DNA from: Hemileia vastatrix
Lineage: Eukaryota > Basidiomycota > Pucciniomycetes > Pucciniales > Zaghouaniaceae
Direction of reading: 5' to 3'
Length of the DNA stretch: 64,000 nucleotides
NCBI GenBank assembly: GCA_030280995.1
Contig: JASXTE010000013.1
Span: forward strand, 11,377,001 to 11,441,000
Below, piece by piece: positions 44,383 to 57,224 of the stretch (within the stretch, counting starts at the first letter, position 1; the number at the start of each line of letters is the position of its first letter). A model generated the notes under the pieces. That model worked only from the letters and a program-made list of their open reading frames with translations, ran no database searches and had not been told where the DNA came from. The position numbers and the translations under genes are program-made.

Positions 44383-47227
44383 ATGTTGAACTTGAACACA
44401 CTTTATATATTTTTACAATTGTTACAAATATCTCCGGGATTTAGTAAGCCAATCAAGGGAAAAGTGGTCATTCCCAATGATACCCAAGGAGCTCAGCGTT
44501 GGCCTTTATTTTCAGCGGGAGATGATTTCTCATCTACATCAAATAATCTTAATCAATTATACCAAACTGGTCCCCTTACTCATCAACATGGTGATTGGTA
44601 TTCTGGTAGCGAGCCGTCCTGGGCCTTTTTAAATAGTGATTCAAGAAGTGTTCTAGTATGTCCTCTAAGAATCTACGTGTAAATAAATCTGCGGGATAAC
44701 CTAGCTTTATGTAACTTACTCATCCAGGACCGCCATAACGCGTTCTTCGGCGAAGTGGGCGATAGTCAAGCAGGGTTATTAGGTTTAACGCCCTCAAATA
44801 TTAGGCACTTTACACCAACCTCACAGCCAGACTATGTGACACAGCGAAATACTCCAGCGCATCATATAAATGTTTGTTATCTCACCTTCAGGTTAGAATA
44901 TGTCGCACGCTACTAAGAGAGAGACATTTTAGGGCGAATTTGGGCAACATGAGCAACAATACTTAGATGGCTGGGCTAACCTGCTGCCAGGACTCATGAA
45001 TTTCAATCACCGCCAGTACAATTATAATCTAAATTTTGGAAATCATGAACAAGGCAGACAAGACTCAGGATCCACTATGGAAGATACTAGGTTTATTTAT
45101 GTTGATTCAAATGAAAAAACGTATCAACATCCATATGAGACTCAGTTGGATAATATGCTGTATCCTGTCTTTAGTAACGAACGCACTCATTTGGGAAATG
45201 ATGAAAAACACAGTAATCTTGACAGTCAGAATGAATACAATCATCCTGACACAGAAAATAAACACAGTCGTAATCTCGATGCGCTTTCTGACTCAGTTCA
45301 TGAGAAAGAAAAACAAGGCAGACAAGACTCAGGATCTACTATGGAGGATACTAGGTTTTTTTATGTTGATTCAAATGAAAAAACGTATCAACATCCATAT
45401 GAAACTCAGTTGGACAATATGCTGTATCCTGTCTTTAGTAACGAACGCACTCATTTAGGAAATGATGACAAACACAGTAATCTTGACAGTCAGAATGAAT
45501 ACAATCATCCTGACACAGAAAATAAACACAGTCATTATCTCAATGCGCTTTCTGACACAGTTCTTGAGAAAGAAAACGCTGCCAAAGGTTCGCAACAAAA
45601 CTACGCGACAGAGAAAAATAGTCTATCATATCACATAAATGTTTGTTATTTAACTATCTATCCAAAATGACCAGCACCATCTGACACAAAGACTTCTTAG
45701 AACGATTTTGGGCTACCTGCGCAACAATATTTAGATGACCGGGCTCACCTCCCATTAGAATTAATAAATTTCAATCACCACCGATACGATCATCCCGATG
45801 ATAGAAGCCTTGAACAAGTCAGTATAGACCATACATCTGCGATTAAACATACTAGTTTTCAAAATGTTAATTCAAACGAGGATACGGATCACCAACAATA
45901 TGACAGTCAGTTGGAAAAAACGCCGTATCAAGTCTTTGAAGATGGACGCACTCATTCTGGTAATAATGGTAAACACAGTAATCCTGGAATTCAAACTGAA
46001 CACAGTCTTAATACCAAAGACCTTTCTGGCACATTACTCGCTGAAAAAGACTCCGCTGAAGATGTACATCGAAAGAAAGTTCAGGAGGAAGAGATAATTT
46101 TTCGTATATCTTGGAGGACTCAATCATATTTGGGATTTAAAAGGGGAGGTAAAGTAAGGGATATAAATGAAGTCATATTAAGTCCATTATCAGAGAGGGA
46201 ACGTTTTTTAAACCAACATTCAAACGATCCATCTGTCAACAAGCTAAAGCAAGCTGTGAAGGTACTTTATTTGCTCTCCGATTTCCCTTTTTCAACTGAA
46301 TCAACCACAGGATGCAAACATCAACTCAGAGGGCCAATTGAAATTTACGAAGCATATTTGGAGGGACTAGAAAATTATTTTTTATCAAATCACTTTTCGC
46401 TAAATGAAGATTTTTTAGATAATTTCATGATTTCCCAAATATTACTTTTTCATAATGTTCAGAGAATAAATTTTTTTCTTATGAATCGTGAAATCTCTAG
46501 TATTTCATATAAGACAGATAGAATTTTTTTTTTAAGGTTCCATACAGAAGGGCTGAAATTACTGGAGCAAGGTTTAGACTTATTATTGGTTCTCCGCTAC
46601 CTTAATTATGTCCTAGAGTTTTTGAAATATTTGGGCCCAGTCATAGATGATCAGCAAAAAAAGTGGGAGGTGTATGAAGAACTTACTTCTACTATGCATG
46701 ACTGGCTCCAAAAGACTACCGAAGAAGAGATTACACAAATAACACCTTTAGAAGCTAAAATCTCCCTGACAAAATATAACAAGGATTTCCTCGGCCTAGA
46801 CAGCAGAGAGAGGCATCGAAAGGTTTTTGTGCTCTATATCACAGCTACAGTTCGGACTAGCTCTTCAAAATATCTATTTATGGAAAAGGAAGTGATGGAA
46901 ATTTATAATAATATCATCAAAGATAGGTTGGAGGGGAGAAAATTGAGAAATAAGAAGTCTGATATCAATCAACTTGATTTAAAATTTGAAAGATTATTTT
47001 CAAAACAACTTCGGGAATTCATGTCCTCACGGTGGGAGTACCAAAAGAGAAATTCTAGAATATTAGTAAAAAGAAGAAAAGAAGAAGATTTGAATAAACC
47101 CCATTTTTCTAGGCTTTCTTCTATCCATCAAGCTGTGAAAAAGAAAATTCTTAAGAGTAATACTGATCACACAACTAAGAAAGGCTTAAAGAGAAAGGAT
47201 AGGACTGATTATCAAGATTTTTTTTAG
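44383..47227 (+). CDS. Putative secreted protein with 88-residue tandem repeats, four exons, 883 aa (join 44383-44655, 44728-44871, 44933-45640, 45701-47227)
   Basis: Exon 1 starts with a signal-peptide-like sequence (MLNLNTLYIFLQLLQISPGF). The three introns are 72, 61 and 60 nt, with donors GTATGT, GTTTGT and GTTTGT, AG acceptors and all phase 0; joining them gives one open frame to TAA 47225-47227. Exons 3 and 4 start with related modules (FGQHEQQYLDGW and FGLPAQQYLDDR), and exons 2 and 3 end alike (HHIN and YHIN, followed by the same GTTTGTTAT), so exon-intron units were duplicated. Exon 3 holds two almost identical 88-residue repeats (45051-45314, 45315-45578), and exon 4 a diverged third. 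The last 380 residues are helical and charged. No known domain. An effector-like role is inference; exon 1-2 joining is the least certain. Confidence 0.7.
45051..45578 (+). repeat. 264-bp in-frame tandem duplication in exon 3
   Basis: Two copies of 88 codons beginning QGRQDSGSTMEDTR differ at only a few positions, including Ile/Phe before YVDSNEK. The period is a multiple of three, so the frame is kept. A third, diverged unit lies in exon 4 (NVNSNEDTDHQQYDSQLEKT). Confidence 0.92.
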
Positions 47228-47732
47228 GAAAATAAAAGAAAGGGAAACTAACACACTTTACATCAACCAATAAAAAGATTAATTAGTTCAACATATGTCA
47301 AAATATTACAAAACTAAAAATAATGAAATAAAAACACCAATACTGCTCTCTTTGAGACTTGTAGAAAATAATCTGTAGTTTTACGAGTTCTCTTTTTCCG
47401 TTTAGATGTGAGAGTGATCTGCTTGAAATATACTCTAGTGTAAGTTTTTAGTAATAAAATAATTAGGATGTTAGCAAACATTCGCTTTATATCTGAAGAT
47501 ACAATTTGTGATAAAATATAACTTTATTCTCTAGTCCTTTGTCTCTCTTCAGGTGTGGATACAACCAAGACAAAAAAAGACATCAAAGCACAGACTAGGC
47601 CAAATGAAAAAGATATGGATATTGGTATGCATGTAAAAAGTACTGAATAATCAAGATAAAGGAATGGATTACGTGAGTGGTGCTGTTGAAAGACTCCTAA
47701 GGTCACTTTTCTAAAGCCATAATCCAAGGAAG
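47228..47732. other. 3' flank of the secreted-protein gene
   Basis: No gene seen. AT-rich, presumably 3' untranslated and intergenic sequence up to the poly(T) that marks the LINE end. Confidence 0.45.
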
Positions 47733-48306
47733 ATTTTTTTTTTTTATTTCTTACAATCTCACCCAACAAGGGGCATGAAGGATAGGGGCAATAATGACTA
47801 GGTACAAAAGAGAATGGAACAGATGGGGAGGTAGCTAGGGCAATTCAGAGTTAAAAACCATGTAGGAGTTACTGAGATAGAGGGATATTGTTAAGAAATC
47901 TGTTTGAGTTAATGAGAAAAGAGGCAACATGAAAGGTAATCGGAGAAGGAGACAAAAGAGAAGAGGAATCAAATTTAATCTTGTGTTTTTTAGCCTCTAT
48001 AAAGAGCGCTGAGCGGTCTTTGGCGTGGGCCGGACAAAAGAGAAGGACATCTTCAGGAGTGTCAGGAGCGTTGAGAGTACAATGTGGGCAGATAGGGGAG
48101 GAAGCCGCCTTGAAACGAAAAAGATGGTGTTTCAAGGGGGAAATCCAAGGAAGATGGAGAAATGCTGAAGCCCCTTGTCACTATAGGGAAAAAGTTACAG
48201 ATTAACTTGTTTTGGTTGAATTGATTCCCAAGATTGAAAGAAGAGTATATTGCGAGGAAAAGAAAATCAATACTAACTCTAGATCGCCAAATTTCAATAG
48301 GGACTG
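47733..48306 (-). mobile_element. LINE (non-LTR) retrotransposon 3' fragment, part 1
   Basis: A poly(T) run near 47733-47746 reads as a 3' poly(A) tail on the minus strand. Upstream, the minus-strand frame 48135-47869 has HHLFRFKAA, then CPHCTLNAPDTPEDVLLFCP. This is the C-terminal Cys motif usual in LINE ORF2 proteins, here with Asp in place of the His, followed by FLINSNRFL. It is 5'-truncated and interrupted by element D. Confidence 0.6.
48302..48306. repeat. Left target-site duplication of element D (GACTG)
   Basis: GACTG precedes the 5' LTR and recurs at 57220-57224. Confidence 0.9.
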
Positions 48307-49443
48307 TGTCAGCCAGGCTATTCCAGGAGTCCAGTAAATGATATGTAACTTATAAAACCTGAAAGAGTGGGTAAGAATTGTATTTAATGAATATAACTTA
48401 ATATTTTATTGCATAATAAAATTATATAAGTATTTTATTATATACAAGTGTTACATTAAATTTATTGGTTATATAAATTTTTATATACAGTTAAATTGAA
48501 AATAATATAATATATTCTACAAATAAGGGCGCATTTTTATGTATTTAATAATTATAAATTTATATTTAATTAATTGAAAAACATATATTATAATTATAAG
48601 TGTAAAATTGACTTATAATATATTTAAATTAATTATTTAAATTTATATATTAAATAACACCTTTCATATAATACTAAACAATAATTAATGACGCTTCTTT
48701 TGACCCTTAATTGTGTTAGAAAAAAACCAATTAATTAATTTATACTAAAATGAGATTAATTACATGTTTTGTTGCGTCAAAGTATTTTTTGTTTCACTTA
48801 AAATATCCTTTAATCAGACTGTACCATCTGTTTGGAATTATTTTTCTCATAGTTCCTATGTTCCAATCTTGTTTAGTTATTCACTATTTTCACTTACTGA
48901 TTTGGGAATTAATGGCGGGAAAATTGGATTCTTAATTGTGGTTTTAATTATTTGTTTCATATTTTTCTCTACATTGTTATGTTTCATTTACTCTTTGATA
49001 TATTTGTTTTATTCTATTCTAATCATTGTATTTACAAATATAGTGGCGCTTCAGAGGACCCATTGCCTATAAAAGGGCCTTGGATAATCCCCTGTAGCCT
49101 CATCACTTATTATACACCCAACAAATTAAATACTATTTTACTACGTTTATATTTTTTTATTAGTAATACAATTCTAATTAAAAGTCTATATAACAAATTA
49201 AAGGTTGCTTTAAGTCTGATAGTAATTAAAAGTGTTTGCCGCGCAGAACCCTTACATTGAATAATATTATTATTAATAAATTCTAAGTTTTTGTCACCTC
49301 TCAAAGTTGCTCACCGTTGTTTCCCTCTCAAATAAATTAAATATATATTATTGTAATTTATTTCTTTTATTTTCCCTTGTCCTCCTCCTTCTCTCCTCCT
49401 TTTCTCCTATTTTTCTTACCTTCTTCTAGACGACTGACCAACA
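48307..49443 (+). repeat. 5' LTR of element D
   Basis: TGTCAGCCAGGCTATTCC...ACA, 1137 bp, TATA box at 49068. Confidence 0.96.
49068..49076 (+). promoter_or_regulatory. TATA box in 5' LTR of element D
   Basis: TATAAAAGGGCC, same context as C; repeated at 56844-56852 in the 3' LTR. Confidence 0.65.
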
Positions 49444-49445
49444 AC

Positions 49446-49458
49446 TGGGGACCTTTCC
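49446..49458 (+). promoter_or_regulatory. Putative primer-binding site of element D
   Basis: TGGGGACCTTTCC starts two bases after the LTR, differing by one base from the C site at the same offset. Confidence 0.6.
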
Positions 49459-50134
49459 AAACGACGACGACGATCGAGCCTGGCGACGAACGACAAAACG
49501 CACGGACCACCTAGCAAAAACAAAACTTTTGCCGCGACTGTGTTTCGAACTTGAGTTCGATATCTTAGGTTTATATTATATTAATTTTTATATTATTTTG
49601 AAGTGATTTTTCGATCACTTTAGTAAGTTCACCTTTGCGCCTCTCACTCATATTACTATATTTTTATTGCAATAACAGTGATTGTGGCTTAATTGCTGAT
49701 TCACCGAGTGTAAGTGTTCAATTATTAAATATTTTTTTTTCTTAGTTGACCATTATAGAGTGTTAAATCATCTTAGTCCTAGAAGAATTGACATTTTTAT
49801 TAATATAAATTGAATTATTAAATTAATTTTTTTTATTATTAATTATTGTTAATTTTGGTTGACTTAAAAGTACATTGTGCTTAGTCCCATATATATTGCC
49901 ATATTTAATATTGGTAATTAATTGGTTGAATTAACTTGATTGTTATTCCCAATTTAACCTTGCAATCCATTTTTTTAAAAAAATTAATTTTTTATAATTA
50001 TTACTTTATATTGAAAAATTTTTTTTTCTATAATTTAATTAATAAATTTTTTTTTTATTTTTTGGAGCAATTATTGACTAACTTTTATTATTTTTTTTAA
50101 TAAATAATAAGTAAATTAAAATCTTCCCACTAGT
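49459..50134 (+). other. Leader of element D
   Basis: No ORF. It contains a tRNA T-loop-like stretch on the minus strand (GTTCGAAAC, 49550-49542) and long-form leader units TTAGTTGACCATTATAGAG...TTAGTCC (about 49743-49783) and GGTTGACTTAAAAG...TTAGTCCC (about 49857-49888), but not the dense short hairpin array seen in C. Confidence 0.6.
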
Positions 50135-50874
50135 ATGTCCAACAATTTGGCAGAAAAAATGGATAACATGCAAGTGGATGAAATAGAAATTGACTATGAT
50201 GCTGACACTGTAAGTTCTTCTAAAGTTGGTCATAAAAAATCTTATACTAACACAAAGAATTCACATACTGCAGGATGTGGAAATGACAGGAAATGCAAAC
50301 AAACCAAACCCCCTTCCCCCAGTACCACAGAAGGAAGTAAAGCCTCTAGTGCCTCAAGAAGGTCTTCCAAAAGGCTTCAAAATAAAAAAGCTTCCTCTGC
50401 CACAACAAATCAGCAACCTATCCAGTCATATAAAAGAGTTGAAGACAGAAAATATGAGGTACAAAGCAAAGGTAGACACATTGTGGGATCAGGTCCAAGA
50501 ACTCAGGAACCAGATTCAGGCCCAGGCCCCTCCTCAGTTGCCTCCCAATCAGCCTCAGTTTCAGGCTCAACCTTCACAGCCACCCAGCTCAACCATCCAA
50601 AATCCAAATACTATGGAAGTAGAGCAATGGAAATGGGATTATCTAATGAGTCACTACCAACAGAATGTGCAACACCCTCCTCATCATCAGCCTGGCCCAT
50701 CCAGAACACCCAATTTCCATCCACCTCCTCATCCCTACCAACAAGGCAGGAGAAAGAAGGCCCAAGCACAATCCCAAACCCAGTCCCAGGGGAAGTTTCC
50801 TCCTCTGCCATGGTAAGTAATTTGGTTGATAGTCACTTGGGTATGTTTTCTAATAAATCTTCTTCTGCAGGTAA
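50135..50874 (+). CDS. Putative spliced accessory protein overlapping gag in element D (join 50135-50209, 50274-50812, 50871-50874)
   Basis: Exon 1 is 25 gag codons ending DADT. The intron 50210-50273 (64 nt) has GTAAGT, a perfect TACTAAC and CTGCAG. Exon 2 is read in the second frame: DVEMTGNANK, LPKGFKIKKLPLPQQI, NLSSHIKELKT, QWKWDYL, GPSRTPN, PHPYQQGRRKK, ending LPW. The second intron (50813-50870, 58 nt, GTAAGT, TTCTAATAAA, CTGCAG) leaves W then TAA; the unspliced frame also ends W then TAA. About 205 aa, closely parallel to the C product. Expression unproven. Confidence 0.6.
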
Positions 50875-53800
50875 TATTATTGAACATGGTGAAAGAACAG
50901 TTAAACCTGTTAAAAGACAGCTTCCTGTAACTAGTAGCCCTATTGATGTAATTAGCAAATTGTCATTTGATGAACCTTTACATTTAACTTCTACATCTTT
51001 AATTAATCCTTCTCTTGCAATTAAAAATGATTCTGTTCCCCCTGAAATCTATACCTTAAGTGAAAAAACTTCTGAGGAAATATTGAAAGATACCCTTGAT
51101 TTTAATATTGTGAAAGACAAACATGTGAGAGATGTGTTAATCCATGAAAATGATAGATTAAATAATTTACACTTGCAATGTAAAGTGAGTTCTTCTGTAC
51201 AAGATACAGCTTATTTAAAAATCAAAGAAACCTTGAATATTGTTCTTAGTCAACAAAAACAAATAAGAAGTGACCATAGAGCTATCTCAGATAGAAATAT
51301 CAGTCTACATAAGACCTTGAGTGAATTGAAACCCCTTATTGAGGAAAATTATTCATTCAAGAATGAAATAAAATCTCTGCAAAATGAGTTTAAGAAGCTA
51401 AAAAATGATTTCCATGCACTAAGTACCAAACACTCAGTTTCTGAGGACAGAAATGTTCTATCTCTTGCAAAAGTAAATGACCAGATGTCTGAAATTCCAA
51501 GAATAAGAAACTATATGTCTGACCTGCAGGAAAAGTTCTCAACCTTAACCATCAATAATTAATTAAATGAGATTTCTGTAAATAAACTGCATAAAAATAA
51601 AGGGAAAAAACCTGAGCAAAGTTCATCCTTTCTTCCTCATATTTCAACCATTAAACAAACTGACAATGAGTCTGTAAAATCTTTTGCTACTAGCAAAAAA
51701 TCTTGTGATGGTCATGCACCAGCTGTTTCTGTAAATAATGAAATTTCTGAACACCTGGCTAAACTTCAGGAATTATTAATAATGAATAATTCAAACCAAA
51801 AAATGGACCATCCCAGTAGTCAGAAAAATTGGCCTAAGTTAGACCAATATCCTACCTTTGATGGTGATTCTTCCTCTGATTGGCAACACTTTATCCAAAG
51901 AATTGATAATTTAAAGAGATCTTATAAACTACCTGATGAGGAAATTGTTTCTAAGCTAATTTCTTTATTTTCCAATGTAGCCTTGATGTGGTATGAATCT
52001 TTCCTTTTAGATAACAATCATTATACATGGAATGATTGGAAATCCTTGATTGAGAATCAGTTTGGTGGTTCAAAATTCAGGTTAGCTCAGCAGAGACTGT
52101 ATGAGAATACTAGATATGTATCCTCCTCTGTTGAAAAGCCCATTGTTTTTCTGATGAAAATAACTAAAATCCTTAGAGCAATTGATCCAAAGATGGATTA
52201 TGATATTTGGAGAGATAAAATCTTGTATAAATTACCAAATTCTCTTAGGGATTTGATTGTTGCTAGAACTGAGCATGTAAGGGAAAATTCTTCTTTCATT
52301 AATATCTGTAATGAAGTACTGCTCAACCATAGATATGAACCAAAGAATTACCTTAGTAAATCTTATAATGATCAGAATAAACCTTCTATAAAGCTCCCAG
52401 AAAAATCTGGTAAACCCTCTGCCCCAGTTGCACCTAAAAAATATGCAACAAATACTTGTTATAAATGTAACAAACCGTGGCAGAAGGGTCATGTTTGTGG
52501 CAAGAAAATTCATCTTGTTGAACAAAATGAAGACACTGATGAAGTTGAACTTGATGTCAATAATTCTTCCAGTGACTGTGAAAGTAATATCTCCTATGAC
52601 AATAAATCTGTTAAAGATGTTTTAATGTTGGAACATGATGTCCATTATTTAAATAATATATCTGAAGATTGTGTATTGAATTTATCTTCAGTAGAAAATG
52701 CTGAGATAATTAAAGATATTACTAACAATTCTATTCCTATATCCCCTTTAAAGGCACCTGTTATCATTAATGGTATAAATGTTGATGTAGTTCTTGATTC
52801 TGGTGCTGGAGGAAGTGTAGTATCTGAAAAAGCTTTGGCTTCAGTGGATAAGGAATATTTGAGTAACTTATTACCTATAACTTCTGAAAAATGGAGAGGG
52901 TATGGTTCTACCTTATTTCCTATTGGCAAATACAAAACCTCTGTATTCTTCAAATATAATGGTGGTTTTGTCAGAGCTATTTGTGAGTTTGTTGTCATGA
53001 AAAATGATAATTTGAGCAATTGGTTTATTATGGGAAATGATATTTTAACCATGTTTGGTGTAAAACTGGACCCAGCAAATAATTGCTTTACCTTAGGAAG
53101 GAATGGGAAAAGAAAATTCAAAATTTCTTCTCCTAGAACTTCTGGGAATTTGTTGAAATCTTGTAACTCACTGATCCAATGTAAAGGTAGAACAACAACT
53201 GAAATGGATGATTTATTACATGAAATAAATACCGCTTCTTTTGGTGATCAGTTGACTAGTGAACAAAAGGATTCTATTGTTGCCTCTATTACCTCTTTCC
53301 CTATGGCTTTTGCTCATGGTTCTCATCTCTTGGGAATTGTTCAGGAAGAGATGAAAATTACCTTATCCTGTAATTTGAGTGATATTCCTCCTTCCCTTAA
53401 GAAAAAACCATATCCTGCTTCTCCATCAAAAAGAAAAGATATTGAAGATAATATTGAAACATTATTGAAAATGAATATCATTGAGAAAGTGGATGTCACC
53501 CCCAAATATTGTGTCATCTCCCCAGTCTTGATTTCTTATGAAAAAGATAAAGCTAGATTATGTGGAGATTACAGAGCTTTAAATACTTATACTGTTGATG
53601 ATATTTATCCTTTACCCAGAATTAATTCAATACATGCTACCTTGCAAGGTGCAAAATTTATTAGTTGTCTGGATGGTAATAAAGGTTATCATCAAGTTCC
53701 AGTTGAGAAAAATTCTCAAAATTTTTTGCTTATTGCTACTCATATGGGAATATATAAGTATGTTAGGATGCCATTTGGCCCTAAAAATGCTCCTTCAGTT

Positions 53801-56049
53801 TTCCAGAAAGTCATGGATAACACTTTCCATCAAGAAATTATTGAAGGTTGGCTCATGGTTTATATTGATGATATTATTGTTTTTTCTAAAACTTTTGATG
53901 AACATATGATTCACTTGAATAGAGTTTTCCAAAAAATGGATGAAATCAATATGACCTTATCTTTAAAAAAGTGTAAATTTGGTTTTCAATCTTTGAAAGT
54001 CCTTGGCCATGTTGTGTCAGGCTTACAAATTTGTGTAGACCATAATAAAGTTGCTGCCATTCAAAATTTGAAAGCACCAACTTCTGTAAGAGAAATCCAA
54101 AGTTTTTTGGGTATGTGTGGCTATTATAGACAATATATTAAAAATTATCAGGTCATAGCCTTGCCTCTTACAAAACTGACCAGAAAAGATGTTGCTTTTC
54201 TCTGGAATAATGACTGTCAAAAAGCTTTTGATACATTAAAAATTTGCTTAATGACAGCCCCTATATTGGCTCTTCCAGATTTTAACAAGCCATTTGTCCT
54301 TTATACAGATGCTAGCTTTATTGGTCTGGGTGCTGCCCTTCACCAAAAGCAAATTATTAATGATAAATCCTCAGAGGTTGTAATTTGTTATATTTCAAGA
54401 ACCTTAAGAAATAGTGAATTGAAATATGGTGCTACTCAATTGGAGTGCTTATCAGTTGTTTGGGCTCTTGAGAAACTTCATTACTATTTGGATGACCAAA
54501 AATTTGAGTTGGTAACTTACTGTAGTGCTGTGAAGTCTCTCTTAAACCTCAAGACACCTAACAGACATATGTTCAGGTGGCAACTTGCTGTTCAAGAATA
54601 CAGAGGAAGGATGACAATTATCCATAGAGCTGGAAATGTTCAATCTAATGTTGATATGCTCTCCAGATTGCCTCTGCCAAATAATGACTCCAATCCTGCT
54701 TATGTACCTGAAGATGATACTGTTCATATCCATGGTATATTTATAGTTGATATGGAAGAGGATTTATTACAGTTAATACTGGATTCATATGATAAAGATT
54801 CTGATTTAAATAAATTGGTTACTATTTTACATGATCCTAAGAATGCTTCAATTCAAGCATTAATAAAAACTCTTCCTGCAAAGTACCAAAATGCTTTAAA
54901 TAAAGGAAAGTTCTCTATTGAAGATGGTTATATATATTATAGAAGGAAGCTTACCAATGTAATTGTTATTCCTCCTTCAATGAAAGAAACTATCCTCAAA
55001 CTTTGCCATGATGACATATTAGCTGGTCAAGATTCACAAAAATGTGCAAATTTATTCCAACCCACAAAGATGTATCCACCAAAGAATTAGCCTTCTTATG
55101 GTGGTCTTACATGTTTAATATTATTGGTTTTCCAAAAGCCATTATCTCTGATAGGGATCCAAAATTCACTTCTGAGTTTTGGACCTCTTTGATGGATATT
55201 TGTGGCTGTGAGTTGAAATTTTCTACAGCTCATCATCCTCAGACTGATGGTCTAGCTGAAAGAATGATTCAAACTCTGGAAGATATGATTAGAAGGTATT
55301 GTGCCTTTGGTATAGAATATAAAGACAATGACAGATTTACTCATGATTGGGTCACTCTTTTGCCTGGTCTTGAATTTGCATATAATAGCACTGTTCATTC
55401 TGTCACTGAGAAAAAGCCTTTTGAGCTTTGGTTGGGTTATGTCCCAAATACTCCTGCTCAGATTCTCAATAATAAATTACCTAAGTTGGAACTACACCCT
55501 GGTGTAAAATCTTTTATGCAAATGCAACAGCTATGCAGAAAACATGCTCAGAGTTGTATTGATAAAGCATTTGAATATGAAAAGAAAAGATGGGATAAAT
55601 CCCATAAAGAATACACATTTAACAAGGGTGATGAAGTGTTGATCTCTACTGTCCATTTCAATTTACAAGGTAACCACAAATTAAAAGATCCTTTTGTAGG
55701 ACCATTTGTTGTTAAAAGAATGGTTGGTGATAATGCAGTAGAAGTTGTATTGTATTCTCCATATGATAGGAAACATCCTGTCTTTCCCATTTCTTTGCTT
55801 AAGCCTTATACTTCCAACAGTGACTTATTTCCAAAAAGAAGAGGAAGACCTAAGAAGAACCCTCAGGAAGTCACAGAAACAGCAGAAATTGATAAAATTC
55901 TCAATGATAGAATTATCACTTCTGAGAGAGGTACTGAATATTTATTGAGATATAAGAACAAATCATCTGAACATGATGCATGGATACCTGGCAAGGAAAT
56001 TTCAAATCTGCCTACTCTGTTGAAAAAATACAAAAAGAAAAAATCTTAG
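50135..56049 (+). pseudogene. gag-pol: Element D Gag-protease-RT-integrase, broken by stop, substitution and deletion
   Basis: One frame runs from ATG 50135 to about 55030, interrupted only by TAA 51560-51562 in gag. It has the capsid block, zinc knuckle (CYKCNKPWQKGHVC), protease VLDSGAGGSVVSE and RT YIDD, with no stop at the gag/RT junction where C has TAA. The third RNase H Asp is Tyr (TAC 54518-54520, VTYCSA). At about 55029 a deletion of 253 bp relative to C removes most of the integrase zinc finger and the first catalytic Asp and shifts the frame. Integrase continues from 55031 in another frame (SDRDPKF, GLAERM) through RGRPKK and the chromodomain-like tail to TAG 56047-56049. Confidence 0.93.
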
Positions 56050-56083
56050 CATTTTTTTTATTGTTTTTTTTAGAGTGAGGGAG

Positions 56084-57219
56084 TGTCAGCCAGGCTATTC
56101 CAGGAGTCCAGTAAATGATATGTAACTTATAAAACCTGAAAGAGTGGGTAAGAATTGTATTTAATGAATATAACTTAATATTTTATTGCATAATAAAATT
56201 ATATAAGTATTTTATTATATACAAGTGTTACATTAAATTTATTGGTTATATAAATTTTTATATACAGTTAAATTGAACATAATATAATATATTCTACAAA
56301 TAAGGGCGCATTTTTATGTATTTAATAATTATAAATTTATATTTAATTAATTGAAAAACATATATTATAATTATAAGTGTAAAATTGACTTATAATATAT
56401 TTAAATTAATTATTTAAATTTATATATTAAATAACACCTTTCATATAATACTAAACAATAATTAATGACGCTTCTTTTGACCCTTAATTGTGTTAGAAAA
56501 AACCAATTAATTAATTTATACTAAATTGAGATTAATTACATGTTTTGTTGCGTCAAAGTATTTTTTGTTTCACTTAAAATATCCTTTAATCAGACTGTAC
56601 CATCTGTTTGGAATTATTTTTCTCATAGTTCCTATGTTCCAATCTTGTTTAGTTATTCACTATTTTCACTTACTGATTTGGGAATTAATGGCGGGAAAAT
56701 TGGATTCTTAATTGTGGTTTTAATTATTTGTTTCATATTTTTCTCTACATTGTTATGTTTCATTTACTCTTTGATATATTTGTTTTATTCTATTCTAATC
56801 ATTGTATTTACAAATATAGTGGCGCTTCAGAGGACCCATTGCCTATAAAAGGGCCTTGGATAATCCCCTGTAGCCTCATCACTTATTATACACTCAACAA
56901 ATTAAATACTATTTTACTACGTTTATATTTTTTTATTAGTAATACAATTCTAATTAAAAGTCTATATAACAAATTAAAGGTTGCTTTAAGTCTGATAGTA
57001 ATTAAAAGTGTTTGCCGCGCAGAACCCTTACATTGAATAATATTATTATTAATAAATTCTAAGTTTTTGTCACCTCTCAAAGTTGCTCACCATTGTTTCC
57101 CTCTCAAATAAATTAAATATATATTATTGTAATTTATTTCTTTTATTTTCCCTTGTCCTCCTCCTTCTCTCCTCCTTTTCTCCTATTTTTCTTACCTTCT
57201 TCTAGACGACTGACCGACA
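56084..57219 (+). repeat. 3' LTR of element D
   Basis: 1136 bp, nearly identical to the 5' LTR. Preceded by the polypurine tract AGAGTGAGGGAG (56072-56083) and followed by GACTG (57220-57224). Confidence 0.96.
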
Positions 57220-57224
57220 GACTG

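Larger units (their letters stand above)
48307..57219 (+). mobile_element. Ty3/gypsy element D, complete borders, recent but defective
   Basis: LTRs of 1137 and 1136 bp differ at about five bases and one indel (about 0.5%). GACTG duplications flank them. The order is as in C: primer-binding site, leader, gag-protease, RT-integrase, polypurine tract. The coding part has an in-frame stop, a lost RNase H Asp and a 253-bp deletion in integrase. Inserted in a LINE remnant. Confidence 0.96.

Noticed and set aside
47524..47769. Minus-strand ORF with a hydrophobic segment
   Set aside because: Its N-terminus is read through the LINE poly(A) (KKKK), so it spans a transposon border; no supporting motif.
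48750..49304. Several 60-100 codon ORFs in the D LTR, repeated at 56526-57080
   Set aside because: They recur only because the LTR is duplicated; hydrophobic, AT-driven frames overlapping the promoter region.
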